A stretch of DNA of 64,000 bases. Source: Photobacterium marinum. Its GTDB lineage: Bacteria > Pseudomonadota > Gammaproteobacteria > Enterobacterales > Vibrionaceae. The notes under the pieces were generated by a model, which did not search any database, was not told the origin of the DNA, and was given only the letters and a program-made list of their open reading frames with translations. Location of the stretch: assembly GCF_000331515.1 (NCBI RefSeq), contig NZ_AMZO01000030.1, forward strand, positions 1 through 64,000, in the 5' to 3' direction. This document shows, piece by piece, positions 1-7,170 of this stretch. Position 1 is the stretch's first letter. Every line of letters starts with the position of its first letter. Both the position numbers and the translations under genes were made by a program.

Positions 1-87
1 AGATGGCTGAGTGGTTGAAAGCACCGGTCTTGAAAACCGGCATACGTTTGTAGCGTATCTAGGGTTCAAATCCCTATCTCTCCGCCA
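1..87 (+). tRNA. tRNA-Ser (anticodon TGA), 5' end outside window
   Basis: The sequence matches the bacterial tRNA-Ser(UGA) layout. The anticodon stem-loop has TGA at 31-33 inside a CCGGT/ACCGG-type stem. A long variable arm follows (about 41-60), then a T arm with GGTTCAAATCC, and the 3' strand ends in the encoded CCA at 85-87. The acceptor 3' strand TCTCTCC implies a 5' strand GGAGAGA, of which only the last three bases are present, so the first four bases lie before the window. A terminator hairpin follows directly. Confidence 0.95.
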
Positions 88-96
88 CATTCAAGA

Positions 97-125
97 AAAC
101 CGCTGAATTATCAGCGGTTTTTTTA
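97..125 (+). terminator. rho-independent terminator of tRNA-Ser
   Basis: A ten-base stem (AAACCGCTGA / TCAGCGGTTT) with a short AT loop is followed by a T run, placed ten bases after the tRNA CCA end. Confidence 0.9.
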
Positions 126-141
126 TATCTGAATTTTATAT

Positions 142-269
142 TGTAGAGATAGGGTGCAGAATCCTAGAAAGGGTTCAGCCGAGCGCAGCGAGACAACGTT
201 GCTAGCCGAAGGCGTTTTAAAGCAACGGCCCGAAGGGCGCAGTAAATCCCTATCTCTCCGCCACATTTT
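142..269 (+). repeat. duplicated tRNA-Ser 3' tail with structured spacer
   Basis: A 24-base exact copy of the tRNA-Ser 3' end and flank (first copy 68-91) recurs at 244-267, including the acceptor strand and CCA. The preceding 100 bases carry GAGATAGGG (146-154), the exact complement of CCCTATCTC in the tail, so a tRNA-like acceptor stem could still form. They also hold two internal hairpins: CGTTGCT (197-203) with AGCAACG (221-227), and GCCC-GAA-GGGC (228-238). There is no intact anticodon arm. It is either a remnant of a second tandem tRNA or a small structured element inserted at the tRNA 3' end; which one is not decided by the sequence. Confidence 0.6.
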
Positions 270-298
270 AAGCCCTGGCAGAAATGTCGGGGCTTTTT
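270..298 (+). terminator. terminator after the duplicated tRNA tail
   Basis: An eleven-base stem (AAGCCCTGGCA / TGTCGGGGCTT, with GU pairs) is closed by a GAAA tetraloop and followed by TTTTT. It begins three bases after the 24-base tRNA-tail repeat and suggests that the repeat is or was transcribed as a unit. Confidence 0.8.
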
Positions 299-314
299 CT
301 TTGTAGCAATAATC

Positions 315-735
315 TCAATTACCCATCTTATAGCGCTCAATTTCTTGCTGCATAGATTCAGCAAGGTTAGCGAGCTCAGATGTGGCTGCGTTCATAGCGA
401 GCAGATTGGTCTGTTCTGAAATTCCCTGAATGATGTCAACAACATTCAGGGAATTTCATCTCAATGGTGGCGATGCTGATTCATGGCTTCAGTTGTATTG
501 TTGAGAACCATGGACAGTTTTTCAATGATGGCAATACTATCACTGACAATTGACTGGCCGTCGACGACGGTTGTATCTGCCTGTTGAGAATCACTGGCTG
601 GTGCTGAAGCATTCTGTCCAACTTCATGAACTGTGGAGTTGAACTGGTTATTTTCGATGCGACTAGAGTGTTGGTGAAGGAGCTCGCGATACGCATGGGA
701 GAACCGCAGGAAGTCGCTGGGCAGGTGAGCTACTT
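315..735 (-). pseudogene. decayed methyl-accepting chemotaxis protein fragment
   Basis: Reverse-strand translation recovers pieces of a chemoreceptor signalling domain. One frame (about 461-735) reads RIENNQFNSTVHEVGQNA and continues to an IIEKLSMVLNNTTEAMNQ helix. A second block (315-457) reads VVDIIQGISEQTNLLAMNAA and then jumps straight to a receptor-like C-terminal end, ELANLAESMQQEIERYKMGN, before a stop. The hairpin-tip region that should follow NAA (IEAARAGE and the FAVVADEVR stretch) is missing, and the blocks are in different frames with stops between them. The sensor, membrane and most of the HAMP parts are absent. A perfect 15-base inverted repeat sits at the junction (418-432 and 443-457). 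Bases 736-1002 upstream hold nothing recognisable. Confidence 0.8.
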
Positions 736-1002
736 GATGTCAGATATCGCCGGATATGTGACGTGTCAGGTGATATCTGTTAATGGGGTCTGATTTAACC
801 TGAGTTATCTTTGGTGGCATTACGCTGATATTGTCACCAGAGGTAAACTAACTCTCTTTATTTCCACGTTTTTTCACTCCTGAGGTTTATCCGCTCACTG
901 TTATTCCTTAAACTTGCATTTTATTTGTTTGAATAGCTGGCTGGCGCATGTTCGCTGGTCGGCAATAATGAAGAAGCAAGGTTTGAGCCTGAGGGATAAC
1001 AA

Positions 1003-1536
1003 ATGACAAAAGCAAAAATCGGTATTGTTACGGTAAGCGACCGTGCGAGCGCTGGTGTGTACGACGATATTTCTGGTAAGGCAATCATTGAAACTCTGAA
1101 TGATTACCTTACCTCTGAGTGGGAACCGGTTTATGAAGTGATCCCTGATGAGCAGGATGTTATCGAAGCCACGTTGATAAAAATGGCTGATGAACTGGAC
1201 TGCAGCCTGATCGTAACAACCGGCGGTACAGGTCCGGCAAAACGCGATGTAACCCCAGAAGCTACAGAAGCCGTATGTGATCGCATGATGCCTGGTTTCG
1301 GTGAACTGATGCGTGCAGAGTCGCTAAAATTTGTTCCGACGGCCATTTTGTCTCGTCAGACTGCTGGTCTTCGTGGTGACAGTCTGATTGTAAACCTTCC
1401 GGGTAAGCCTAAGTCTATCCGCGAATGCCTGGATGCTGTTTTCCCTGCTATACCTTATTGTATCGATCTGATGGAAGGTCCGTACCTTGAGTGTAATGAA
1501 GACGTTATGAAGCCTTTCCGTCCGAAGAAAAAATAA
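1003..1536 (+). CDS. mog: molybdopterin adenylyltransferase Mog
   Basis: Mog adenylylates molybdopterin before molybdate insertion in molybdenum-cofactor synthesis in the cytoplasm. The 177-residue protein has the family's usual length and its two marker loops: TTGGTGPAKRDVTPEAT (about 72-88) for substrate binding and SLIVNLPGKP (about 127-136). The start is preceded by a purine-rich GAGGGATAAC site. The gene stands alone, with a strong terminator behind it and no other moa/moe genes nearby. MoaB is a close relative, but the Asp/Arg-rich GGTGPAKRD signature and length fit Mog. Confidence 0.93.
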   Translation: MTKAKIGIVTVSDRASAGVYDDISGKAIIETLNDYLTSEWEPVYEVIPDEQDVIEATLIKMADELDCSLIVTTGGTGPAKRDVTPEATEAVCDRMMPGFGELMRAESLKFVPTAILSRQTAGLRGDSLIVNLPGKPKSIRECLDAVFPAIPYCIDLMEGPYLECNEDVMKPFRPKKK

Positions 1537-1570
1537 CGGACATAGCTTTAAGGACGCAAAATTAGACTGA

Positions 1571-1600
1571 AAACCGGCAACTGATAAGTTGCCGGTTTTA
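1571..1600 (+). terminator. terminator downstream of mog
   Basis: A twelve-base perfect stem AAACCGGCAACT / AGTTGCCGGTTT with loop GATA is followed by TTTTA. It ends 16 bases before the next start codon, so mog and the SYLF gene are probably separate transcripts. Confidence 0.9.
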
Positions 1601-1615
1601 TATGGAGAGTAGACA

Positions 1616-2386
1616 ATGAAGTTGAAGCTAATTGTAGTCGCGTTATGCCTTGCGGTGGCTCCGGCTCATGCCAGTTGGGAAGAGATTAAGAAAGCGGCGT
1701 CAGATCTTGGCCAAAAGGTTAGTGAGGGCTCAAAAAAAGCTTGGGAGGATGTTACTGATTTTTCTAAAGAGACCTGGGATTCGGTTTCTGAGTGGGGTGA
1801 AGATGCATTTAATACCGCAGGTGAATGGACTGATGCCTCGATAGAAAAGGGCAAGGAGTGGCTGGAAGCCGGTGAAGCCAAGCTAAATGAAATGCTGGAA
1901 CCGGAAACCCCTGAAGAAGCGCGCTTGGCGCTGGATACCATGTCAGATACAGCGCTTGTTCGTTTGTTTAATGAAGAGCCGTCTGCAAAGTTATTGTTTG
2001 ATACTGCTTATGGTTACGCTGTGTTCGATTCACGTAAATTTTCTCTGATGCTTCATACTAATCAGGGCGCGGGTGTCGCGGTCGACCGTAAAACAGGAAA
2101 GCGCACATACATGAAAATGTTTGGCGCAGGTTTGGCACTTGGACTCGGAGGTAAGTTCTACCAGCAGTTGATCTTTTTTGAAGATAAGAAAACGTTCGAT
2201 AGTTTCGTTAAAGATGGCTGGGAAGCAACGTCAGAAGCCGGTGCAGTCGCCGGAACAGAAAGTGCAGAGCTAACCGCAAAGTATAATGGTGGGATGGCAA
2301 TTTATCAGATCGGTGAGAAAGGTTTACTGCTCGACGCCAATATTTCCGGTTCAAAATACTGGGTTGATGAGGATCTGACTCAGTAA
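1616..2386 (+). CDS. exported SYLF (YSC84-like) lipid-binding domain protein
   Basis: A 256-residue exported protein. Residues 1-19 form a signal peptide ending AHA. Residues about 41-95 are built from 11-residue units (SKKAWEDVTDF, SKETWDSVSEW, GEDAFNTAGEW, TDASIEKGKEW), an amphipathic helix pattern with Trp or Phe at fixed positions. The C-terminal 150 residues match the SYLF/YSC84 fold, including AYGYAVFDSRKFS, the GAGVAV turn, and FDSFVKDGWEAT followed by an Ala/Gly-rich strand. SYLF domains elsewhere bind phospholipids. Here the 11-mer helix plus SYLF suggests a periplasmic membrane-associated role, which is inference. GGAG lies just ahead of the ATG. Specific function unknown. Confidence 0.8.
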   Translation: MKLKLIVVALCLAVAPAHASWEEIKKAASDLGQKVSEGSKKAWEDVTDFSKETWDSVSEWGEDAFNTAGEWTDASIEKGKEWLEAGEAKLNEMLEPETPEEARLALDTMSDTALVRLFNEEPSAKLLFDTAYGYAVFDSRKFSLMLHTNQGAGVAVDRKTGKRTYMKMFGAGLALGLGGKFYQQLIFFEDKKTFDSFVKDGWEATSEAGAVAGTESAELTAKYNGGMAIYQIGEKGLLLDANISGSKYWVDEDLTQ

Positions 2387-2418
2387 TCACTCTGTTTGCC
2401 CTCACTTATACTCAATAC

Positions 2419-2451
2419 AAAAAAATACGCCTATCAAATAGTGATAGGCGT
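2419..2451 (-). terminator. terminator, reverse strand
   Basis: Stem ACGCCTATCA / TGATAGGCGT (2427-2436, 2442-2451); on the reverse strand it is followed by a run of seven Ts. It is 260 bases beyond the stop of the leftward gene and may catch transcripts that pass the nearer hairpin. The 325-base gap between the converging genes holds only this and the next hairpin. Confidence 0.6.
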
Positions 2452-2581
2452 GGAATAAAGTATAAGGAACAACATATTTGTTTAAAGCATGAGCAGTTTA
2501 TCGCTCGAACAAAAAATGCTCAACGATCGGTTTTGTAAAGATTGTATGTTGTTATGTTAAATGCCTTTTGTGGTAAAAACT

Positions 2582-2620
2582 TAATCGATGAAAAAAATTT
2601 CATCGATTAGTGTGTTTTTT
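2582..2620. terminator. terminator between convergent genes
   Basis: A twelve-base stem TAATCGATGAAA / TTTCATCGATTA is followed on the plus strand by GTGTGTTTTTTT and on the minus strand by a shorter T run, so it may act in both directions. Confidence 0.7.
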
Positions 2621-2711
2621 TCTGGTTTAGTCTTTCTGTACCTTTAATCATGCAGTGCCCAATAATTGCTTTACTCAGAAAACCAGAAGGAATATGGTGC
2701 CGAAGTTTGGT

Positions 2712-3290
2712 TTAACTCCTTTTAAATAAGCGTTTTAGCTGATTTTTAATTGTTAACAAAACGGAGGTGTCACGATGGTTCTGACGATAAGCTTCAATGC
2801 CAGCATAATAGGCCTTCATGAACAATGAACGGTAATGTTCACTGTCATTCATATTTTCTTCGTGTTCTACCTCTGCTTGATTTTCGGTTAGCAGGTTCGC
2901 TGTTTCTGCTGCTTTGTCATTGGCATAACTGAAGTCAATGCCGGTATAACCTTGAACCATAAACCAAAGTGATGAGATAACAACAAGTTCGGCCTGATTG
3001 AGCGTTGAGAACTTACCTGCATGCTCGGTGCCGACACTATCGGTAAACATAGTCTTGAGTTCAGCAATTTTTGGTTGCGTCGCCAGATAGTTGTTGAATG
3101 CTTCTTCATGAGCCTTGGTCAGTAAGCCCAGAGCCATATCATGGTGTGGCTTGTCCGGTTTCTGCTGACAAACATGCTCAAAGAACGTAGAGCTGTGTTC
3201 GATAAACTGCTCCAGCAGCGTGGATTCCTGTTCAGTGAAGCTCAGAGAGTCAAGCCCCATTATTTCCAGTTCTTTGAGTAAGTTAGTCAT
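2712..3290 (-). CDS. conserved hypothetical protein, helical
   Basis: A 192-residue soluble, acidic, helix-rich protein with no signal peptide or membrane segment. It shows no motif I recognise. The hydrophobic stretch AELVVISSLWFMVQGYTGIDF (written in part: VVISSLWFMVQGYTG) lies near residue 105-125, and the C-terminus is strongly basic (LKRLFKRS). Its length, an open frame with normal codon use and the terminator hairpins downstream support a real gene. The ribosome-binding site is weak. The upstream region carries a copy of the TTATACCCAA repeat. Function unknown. Confidence 0.6.
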   Translation of the reverse strand: MTNLLKELEIMGLDSLSFTEQESTLLEQFIEHSSTFFEHVCQQKPDKPHHDMALGLLTKAHEEAFNNYLATQPKIAELKTMFTDSVGTEHAGKFSTLNQAELVVISSLWFMVQGYTGIDFSYANDKAAETANLLTENQAEVEHEENMNDSEHYRSLFMKAYYAGIEAYRQNHRDTSVLLTIKNQLKRLFKRS

Positions 3291-3320
3291 TATTTCATAT
3301 AATCTATAAATTTTGCGCCA

Positions 3321-3345
3321 TTATACCCAAGTCAACTTAAGATGC
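3321..3345. repeat. TTATACCCAA half-element
   Basis: TTATACCCAAGTCAACTTAAGATGC resembles one arm of a dispersed palindromic sequence that I associate with vibrio intergenic regions. The same ten-base core TTATACCCAA occurs, with its inverted partner, at 17909-17959. The family assignment is from memory. Confidence 0.35.
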
Positions 3346-3574
3346 TTGTGAAACAGCGATGAGCTTTTTTCTTTATTATATAAAGGTTTCTTAAAATAGG
3401 TTGTTTACGACCAAGGACTCTTGAACATCTCGTACTCGCTTATACAACTTATCCTTTCTATAGTTGTTCTAATGGCGAACTAACGTTACGGGAGGTTTGA
3501 ATCGAGCTCCTTGATTTTTTCGCCGTGAGGCGCTCGCTAATACTGTATTACTCGGGCGGAAGGAGGTGACAATC

Positions 3575-3814
3575 ATGCCTAAGTTCATTGATACCCATCC
3601 TATGGAACCATTCACTGCGGATGAGCTGAAAAAGTTACAGAATGCTCCTCCAGATGAGTTCGGTGTTACCCACCACGACATCCTGTTCAGCGAGAAGGAC
3701 AACAAAATTTATTGTGTATTGGAAGCTCCTAATGCTGAAGCGATTCATAAACATCATGAAAAGGCTGGGATCAAGTGTGAATGGGTCTGTGAGGTGCAAT
3801 CAACTCGTGGATAA
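3575..3814 (+). CDS. DUF4242 / SCO4226-type nickel-binding family protein
   Basis: A 79-residue protein matching the short DUF4242 family. It begins PKFIDTHPM, has FGVTHHDILFSE in the middle and ends with HKHHEKAGIKCEWVCEV. The His and Cys residues (THH, HKHH, KCEW) are plausible metal ligands, in line with the nickel binding reported for the Streptomyces relative SCO4226. A perfect AGGAGG eight bases upstream selects this ATG over the in-frame GTG nine bases earlier, which overlaps the site itself. Ferredoxin-like fold expected. Physiological role unknown. Confidence 0.75.
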   Translation: MPKFIDTHPMEPFTADELKKLQNAPPDEFGVTHHDILFSEKDNKIYCVLEAPNAEAIHKHHEKAGIKCEWVCEVQSTRG

Positions 3815-3945
3815 TGAGACTCATAGAAAATAGAGAGGCTGTACATGCCTCTCTGTTTGCCTGGCATATTATTGAGTGAATACTGGCACTGGTTTATTGT
3901 CTTTTCTCAACATGTATCACCGGTATAAGCAATTAAGGTAATAAA

Positions 3946-4839
3946 TTACACTCGGCGGTTAGCCATGCGCTTGAACTGGTGACGTCTGCCTCGGATAGTT
4001 ATCCCCATTCGCATGATGTTCTCCGGAATTGCGATGCCTCCGTATCCACTGTCGCCGATATGAACGATATCGGCTCCGGCCCCTTTCGCTTCCACAGCAA
4101 CCTTTTCGATATAACTCTCAGAGGCCCCTTCTTGAGATGTACCAATTGCCAGCAGACCTAGCATGCCTGCTTCATGAACAGTATTCATGATGGTTGATGC
4201 TAGCGTTGGATTCATTCCTGGAGTGGTGTAAGGAGCTGGGAACATCATAATGTCAGCGCCGACTTTGGCAAACTGAGGAATGATATCCAGGTTATAGTCG
4301 TTACCGACACCGGCGCCATGCATTTTCCCTGCAATGATCAGGATATCTTTCGATACTTCACGGGTTAGAGCGATTGCGTCCAGAATCGTTTCCTGAGAAA
4401 CCATCATACCCGGGTTGCCAGTTAACATGATGTAGTTAAGGCCAAGCTCAACTGCTTTTTCTACTGTTTTTTTTGTCAGGGAACGGCCCGCATTGATATC
4501 AGTAAAACCAGACGGAACAGGTTCAAGGTTGCAGCCAATGATTCGGCCAGTAAGCTTTTTCAGTTCAGGAATACTTAAAGGTTCAATGCAGTCCTGTTCG
4601 GCTCCGCCATTGATACGTACTTTTGGATCTGTAAGATCCAGGAAGTTCAGGGTTATCATGTCAGCACCAAAAGCGGCGGCAATTTCAGCGCCTGATACCT
4701 GTTCAAGTGGCGGAGCCATGGTGACGACGTTTTCTACCATCAGTGTCCGCCCTTCGGACAGACGGATACATTCGATGAAGTCCGAGCGTTTCATATTTTC
4801 AATATCGTGACGGGTAAGATCAAAAATGCGTTTTTTCAT
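3946..4839 (-). CDS. predicted TIM-barrel protein of unknown function
   Basis: A 297-residue cytosolic protein whose repeating strand-helix pattern (DMITLNFLDLTDP, IIGCNLEPVP, YIMLTGNPGMMVS, ILIIAGKMHGAG, ADIMMFPAPYTTPG, IVHIGDSGYGGI) is typical of a beta/alpha barrel. The Gly/Asp-rich end GDSGYGG could be a phosphate-binding loop. Relatives are usually annotated only as hypothetical or loosely as HAD-like, which the sequence does not support because no DxD motif is present. AAGGAA stands nine bases before the ATG. Substrate and pathway unknown. Confidence 0.6.
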   Translation of the reverse strand: MKKRIFDLTRHDIENMKRSDFIECIRLSEGRTLMVENVVTMAPPLEQVSGAEIAAAFGADMITLNFLDLTDPKVRINGGAEQDCIEPLSIPELKKLTGRIIGCNLEPVPSGFTDINAGRSLTKKTVEKAVELGLNYIMLTGNPGMMVSQETILDAIALTREVSKDILIIAGKMHGAGVGNDYNLDIIPQFAKVGADIMMFPAPYTTPGMNPTLASTIMNTVHEAGMLGLLAIGTSQEGASESYIEKVAVEAKGAGADIVHIGDSGYGGIAIPENIMRMGITIRGRRHQFKRMANRRV

Positions 4840-5372
4840 TTTGAATAATTCCTTTATCTAATATGAACTGAATAAGTAGTGGAAATGAAATTTAGTTTAA
4901 TTTCATCGACTGCTTGCGGTTTATCTTATTGATTTATGTCGAAATAAGGTTTTATGGTGGCTTTGGTTTAACTAAATAATCGGCAAGTTATTTAGGAATA
5001 GGCGAGTTCGCGAAACTATTAAATGAATTTGAAAAGTACGGTGTTTTCATACTTGAGATAACTGAGGTATAAGGATGGCTGAATACTAGCACTGTTCTAT
5101 TTTTTAATATTCTATGGTGGTTGTATAAATTCAGAATCCTTATTTTTTCATAAGTTTTTGCGAGTTAAATCCAAGTTGATACTCATCTTTTGTGCTAACA
5201 GCTTATTTCTCAATGTTGATGATCTTTTTGAGCTCAAACTATGTAGATATGTTATGAGGGCTACAAGAAGAGCAGATTCAGGACATAAATAGAATAACCA
5301 TTCTAATTCTATTTGCTAAATTCACTGTGTGCGCTTCGGAAAAAGTTTTTATTCCGTATATGGAGAAAGGTA
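4840..5372. other. 533-base intergenic region
   Basis: No open frame with a credible start is seen between the divergent TIM-barrel and glutathione peroxidase genes. The region is AT-rich and should contain both promoters. The only distinct element is the small palindrome at 5290-5305. Confidence 0.5.
5290..5305. promoter_or_regulatory. palindrome TAGAAT-N4-ATTCTA, possible operator
   Basis: Six-base perfect arms around AACC lie 68 bases before the glutathione peroxidase start. An overlapping second arm, ATTCTATTT, extends it. The spacing and composition resemble TetR-type operators. The regulator is not in the window, so this is a weak inference. Confidence 0.3.
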
Positions 5373-5855
5373 ATGACAACGTTTTATGATCTCTCAGCGA
5401 ACAGTATTCGCGGGGAGGAAATCGCAATGAGTGACTTTGCCGGAAAAGTTGTTTTGGTGGTTAATACGGCCAGTGAATGTGGTTTTACTCCACAGTATAA
5501 AGGGCTGCAGGAACTCTACGCGAAATATAAAGATGAGGGATTGGTTATTTTGGGATTCCCTTGTAACCAGTTTGGAGGCCAGGAGCCGGGAGAGAACCAG
5601 CAGATTGCGGAAGCCTGCCAGATCAACTATGGCGTTGATTTTCCAATGTTTGAAAAGGTGGATGTCAACGGCCCGGACAGCCATGAAGTGTTCCAATATC
5701 TGAAAAAGGCTCTACCAGGGCTTTTCGGCCAAAATATTAAATGGAACTTTACCAAGTTCCTTCTTGGTCGTAACGGCAAACCGATTAAGCGCTACGCGCC
5801 AAACAAAGCGCCAGAGTCTATTGAGCAGGATATTGCTCGTGCATTGAAAGCTTAG
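5373..5855 (+). CDS. glutathione peroxidase (Cys type)
   Basis: Reduces hydroperoxides with a catalytic thiol. The 160-residue protein has the full family signature: NTASECGFT with the peroxidatic Cys near residue 36, GFPCNQFGGQEPG with the second Cys (about 64) and the conserved Gln (about 70), and KWNFTKFL with the catalytic Trp/Asn (about 124-125). Cys replaces selenocysteine, as in most bacteria, so thioredoxin may be the real reductant. The frame stays open 20 codons upstream, but GGAGAAAGGTA just before this ATG and homologue length favour this start. Transcribed alone, with a terminator behind. Confidence 0.92.
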   Translation: MTTFYDLSANSIRGEEIAMSDFAGKVVLVVNTASECGFTPQYKGLQELYAKYKDEGLVILGFPCNQFGGQEPGENQQIAEACQINYGVDFPMFEKVDVNGPDSHEVFQYLKKALPGLFGQNIKWNFTKFLLGRNGKPIKRYAPNKAPESIEQDIARALKA

Positions 5856-5882
5856 ATAAGTTGTTCTGAGGTAAACGCGGTG

Positions 5883-5910
5883 AAAAGCCTGATTTGTTCA
5901 GGCTTTTTTT
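5883..5910. terminator. shared terminator, glutathione peroxidase / CHAD gene
   Basis: AAAAGCCTGA / TCAGGCTTTT-type stem with a T run on the plus strand and TTTTC on the minus strand. It includes the last codons and stop of the leftward CHAD gene. Confidence 0.8.
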
Positions 5911-6872
5911 TCGACTAGGTAAAGCTTTTTGTAGCTCGCAATATTGTCCGGATGGGTGAATTGGGTTAACTGAGTGATGACATGCTGCTTTGCAGCCTGG
6001 TGCTCACTTTGGGCTATTGCTTTCAGCTGAGTGATCGCAGCGAAGGTTGTTGATGATGGCTCTTTGCCCTTCAGGTAGTTTTCAAGAAATAACTGCTGAA
6101 CTGATGAGTCATTAAACTCACCGAGTTGATCCTGAAGTTGTTTGAGACGCTGTATCTGCTCCTTATTGATTTTTGCCGGAAATATCGGTGTAAAGAACTC
6201 TAAAAGATAACGGAGTTTTTTACAGCAAATTCTGAGTTCATGAACAGATTCATCCGGACTGTTAATTGTGAGTTCATTACAATGCGTCAGAACCTGCTCA
6301 AAGTGCTGCCAGATCATTTCGCGCCCTAAGTCTTTACTTTTGCTGCGTCCTTTGGAAGTCGGACAGTATTCGAGTTCAGCAATAAGTCCTTTTACAAGCT
6401 GGCATTGCTGTTCGTAACTTTCTGTTTTCAGCCATCGTTTTAACTCTTTGTGCGTGTTTCGCCTCATGTACTGTAATTCGTCAAAGAAGCAGATAAGTCC
6501 TTGGTGATACTGATGATCCAAAGCAGAGAAATAATCTTCCATCTTCAGCAGAAACACATCCAGATCCCTTAGGTGGTTGCTTTTCTGCATCATGGTTTTG
6601 AGTTCGACTTTGAGCATTTGCTTTTGTTCTGCTTTAAACAGTGATTTAAGCAGGCTGATCAGCGCCCGACACCTTCGCAGAGCAACACGGTACTGGTGAA
6701 GAAATTCAATGTCATCATCGCGATTGATGCCTTTTTCATGTTGCCTGGCATGGTTGAATTCGGTTTTCAGGAAATGAAATACGGGCTGATGAATTTCGGC
6801 ATCGGCTTTTAATAATACGTCCGGCTTTTTTCGTTTTGGTAATTTGAGCTTATCGCGCTTATTTACATTCAT
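5898..6872 (-). CDS. CHAD domain protein
   Basis: CHAD domains are helical repeats rich in conserved His and basic residues that bind inorganic polyphosphate. Residues about 25-300 show the domain, with the two hallmark helices YRVALRRCRALISLLKSLFK and HELRICCKKLRYLLEFF and a very basic N-terminus (KLKLPKRKK). CHAD is often paired with or fused to a CYTH triphosphatase; none is present here. GAGGTG six bases before the ATG fixes the start. The stop codon lies inside the shared terminator hairpin. Polyphosphate-granule association is likely from family knowledge but unproven here. Confidence 0.85.
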   Translation of the reverse strand: MNVNKRDKLKLPKRKKPDVLLKADAEIHQPVFHFLKTEFNHARQHEKGINRDDDIEFLHQYRVALRRCRALISLLKSLFKAEQKQMLKVELKTMMQKSNHLRDLDVFLLKMEDYFSALDHQYHQGLICFFDELQYMRRNTHKELKRWLKTESYEQQCQLVKGLIAELEYCPTSKGRSKSKDLGREMIWQHFEQVLTHCNELTINSPDESVHELRICCKKLRYLLEFFTPIFPAKINKEQIQRLKQLQDQLGEFNDSSVQQLFLENYLKGKEPSSTTFAAITQLKAIAQSEHQAAKQHVITQLTQFTHPDNIASYKKLYLVEKKA

Positions 6873-7170
6873 TTTTTCACCTCTTCAAATAATCTTAGTC
6901 GCAGACTGAGAGGTATGTAATTAAGCTTCGGAAACTGATAACTCGGTAGCAAAGATTTGAATAGTTTGAACAAAGCGGTTTAGCCAGCACGGAAAATAAG
7001 GCTTGGTGAGTTGCCTTTCATTTTGATGGCAATTGGAGTTTACGAGCAGCGTTTACAATCAAGTAACAGTTTTTACCGGCTTAATGTATCAACCTTCGGT
7101 GTAACTGCTAATCCTATTAATAAGATTGAAGTGATCACGCTTGGTGAGGAATAAAGTGAGGATCATGAGG

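Noticed and set aside
1..300. Integration (att) site of a genomic island at tRNA-Ser
   Set aside because: The 24-base repeat is only 176 bases from the tRNA end and no integrase, transposase or cargo genes lie between, so no island is bounded by it.
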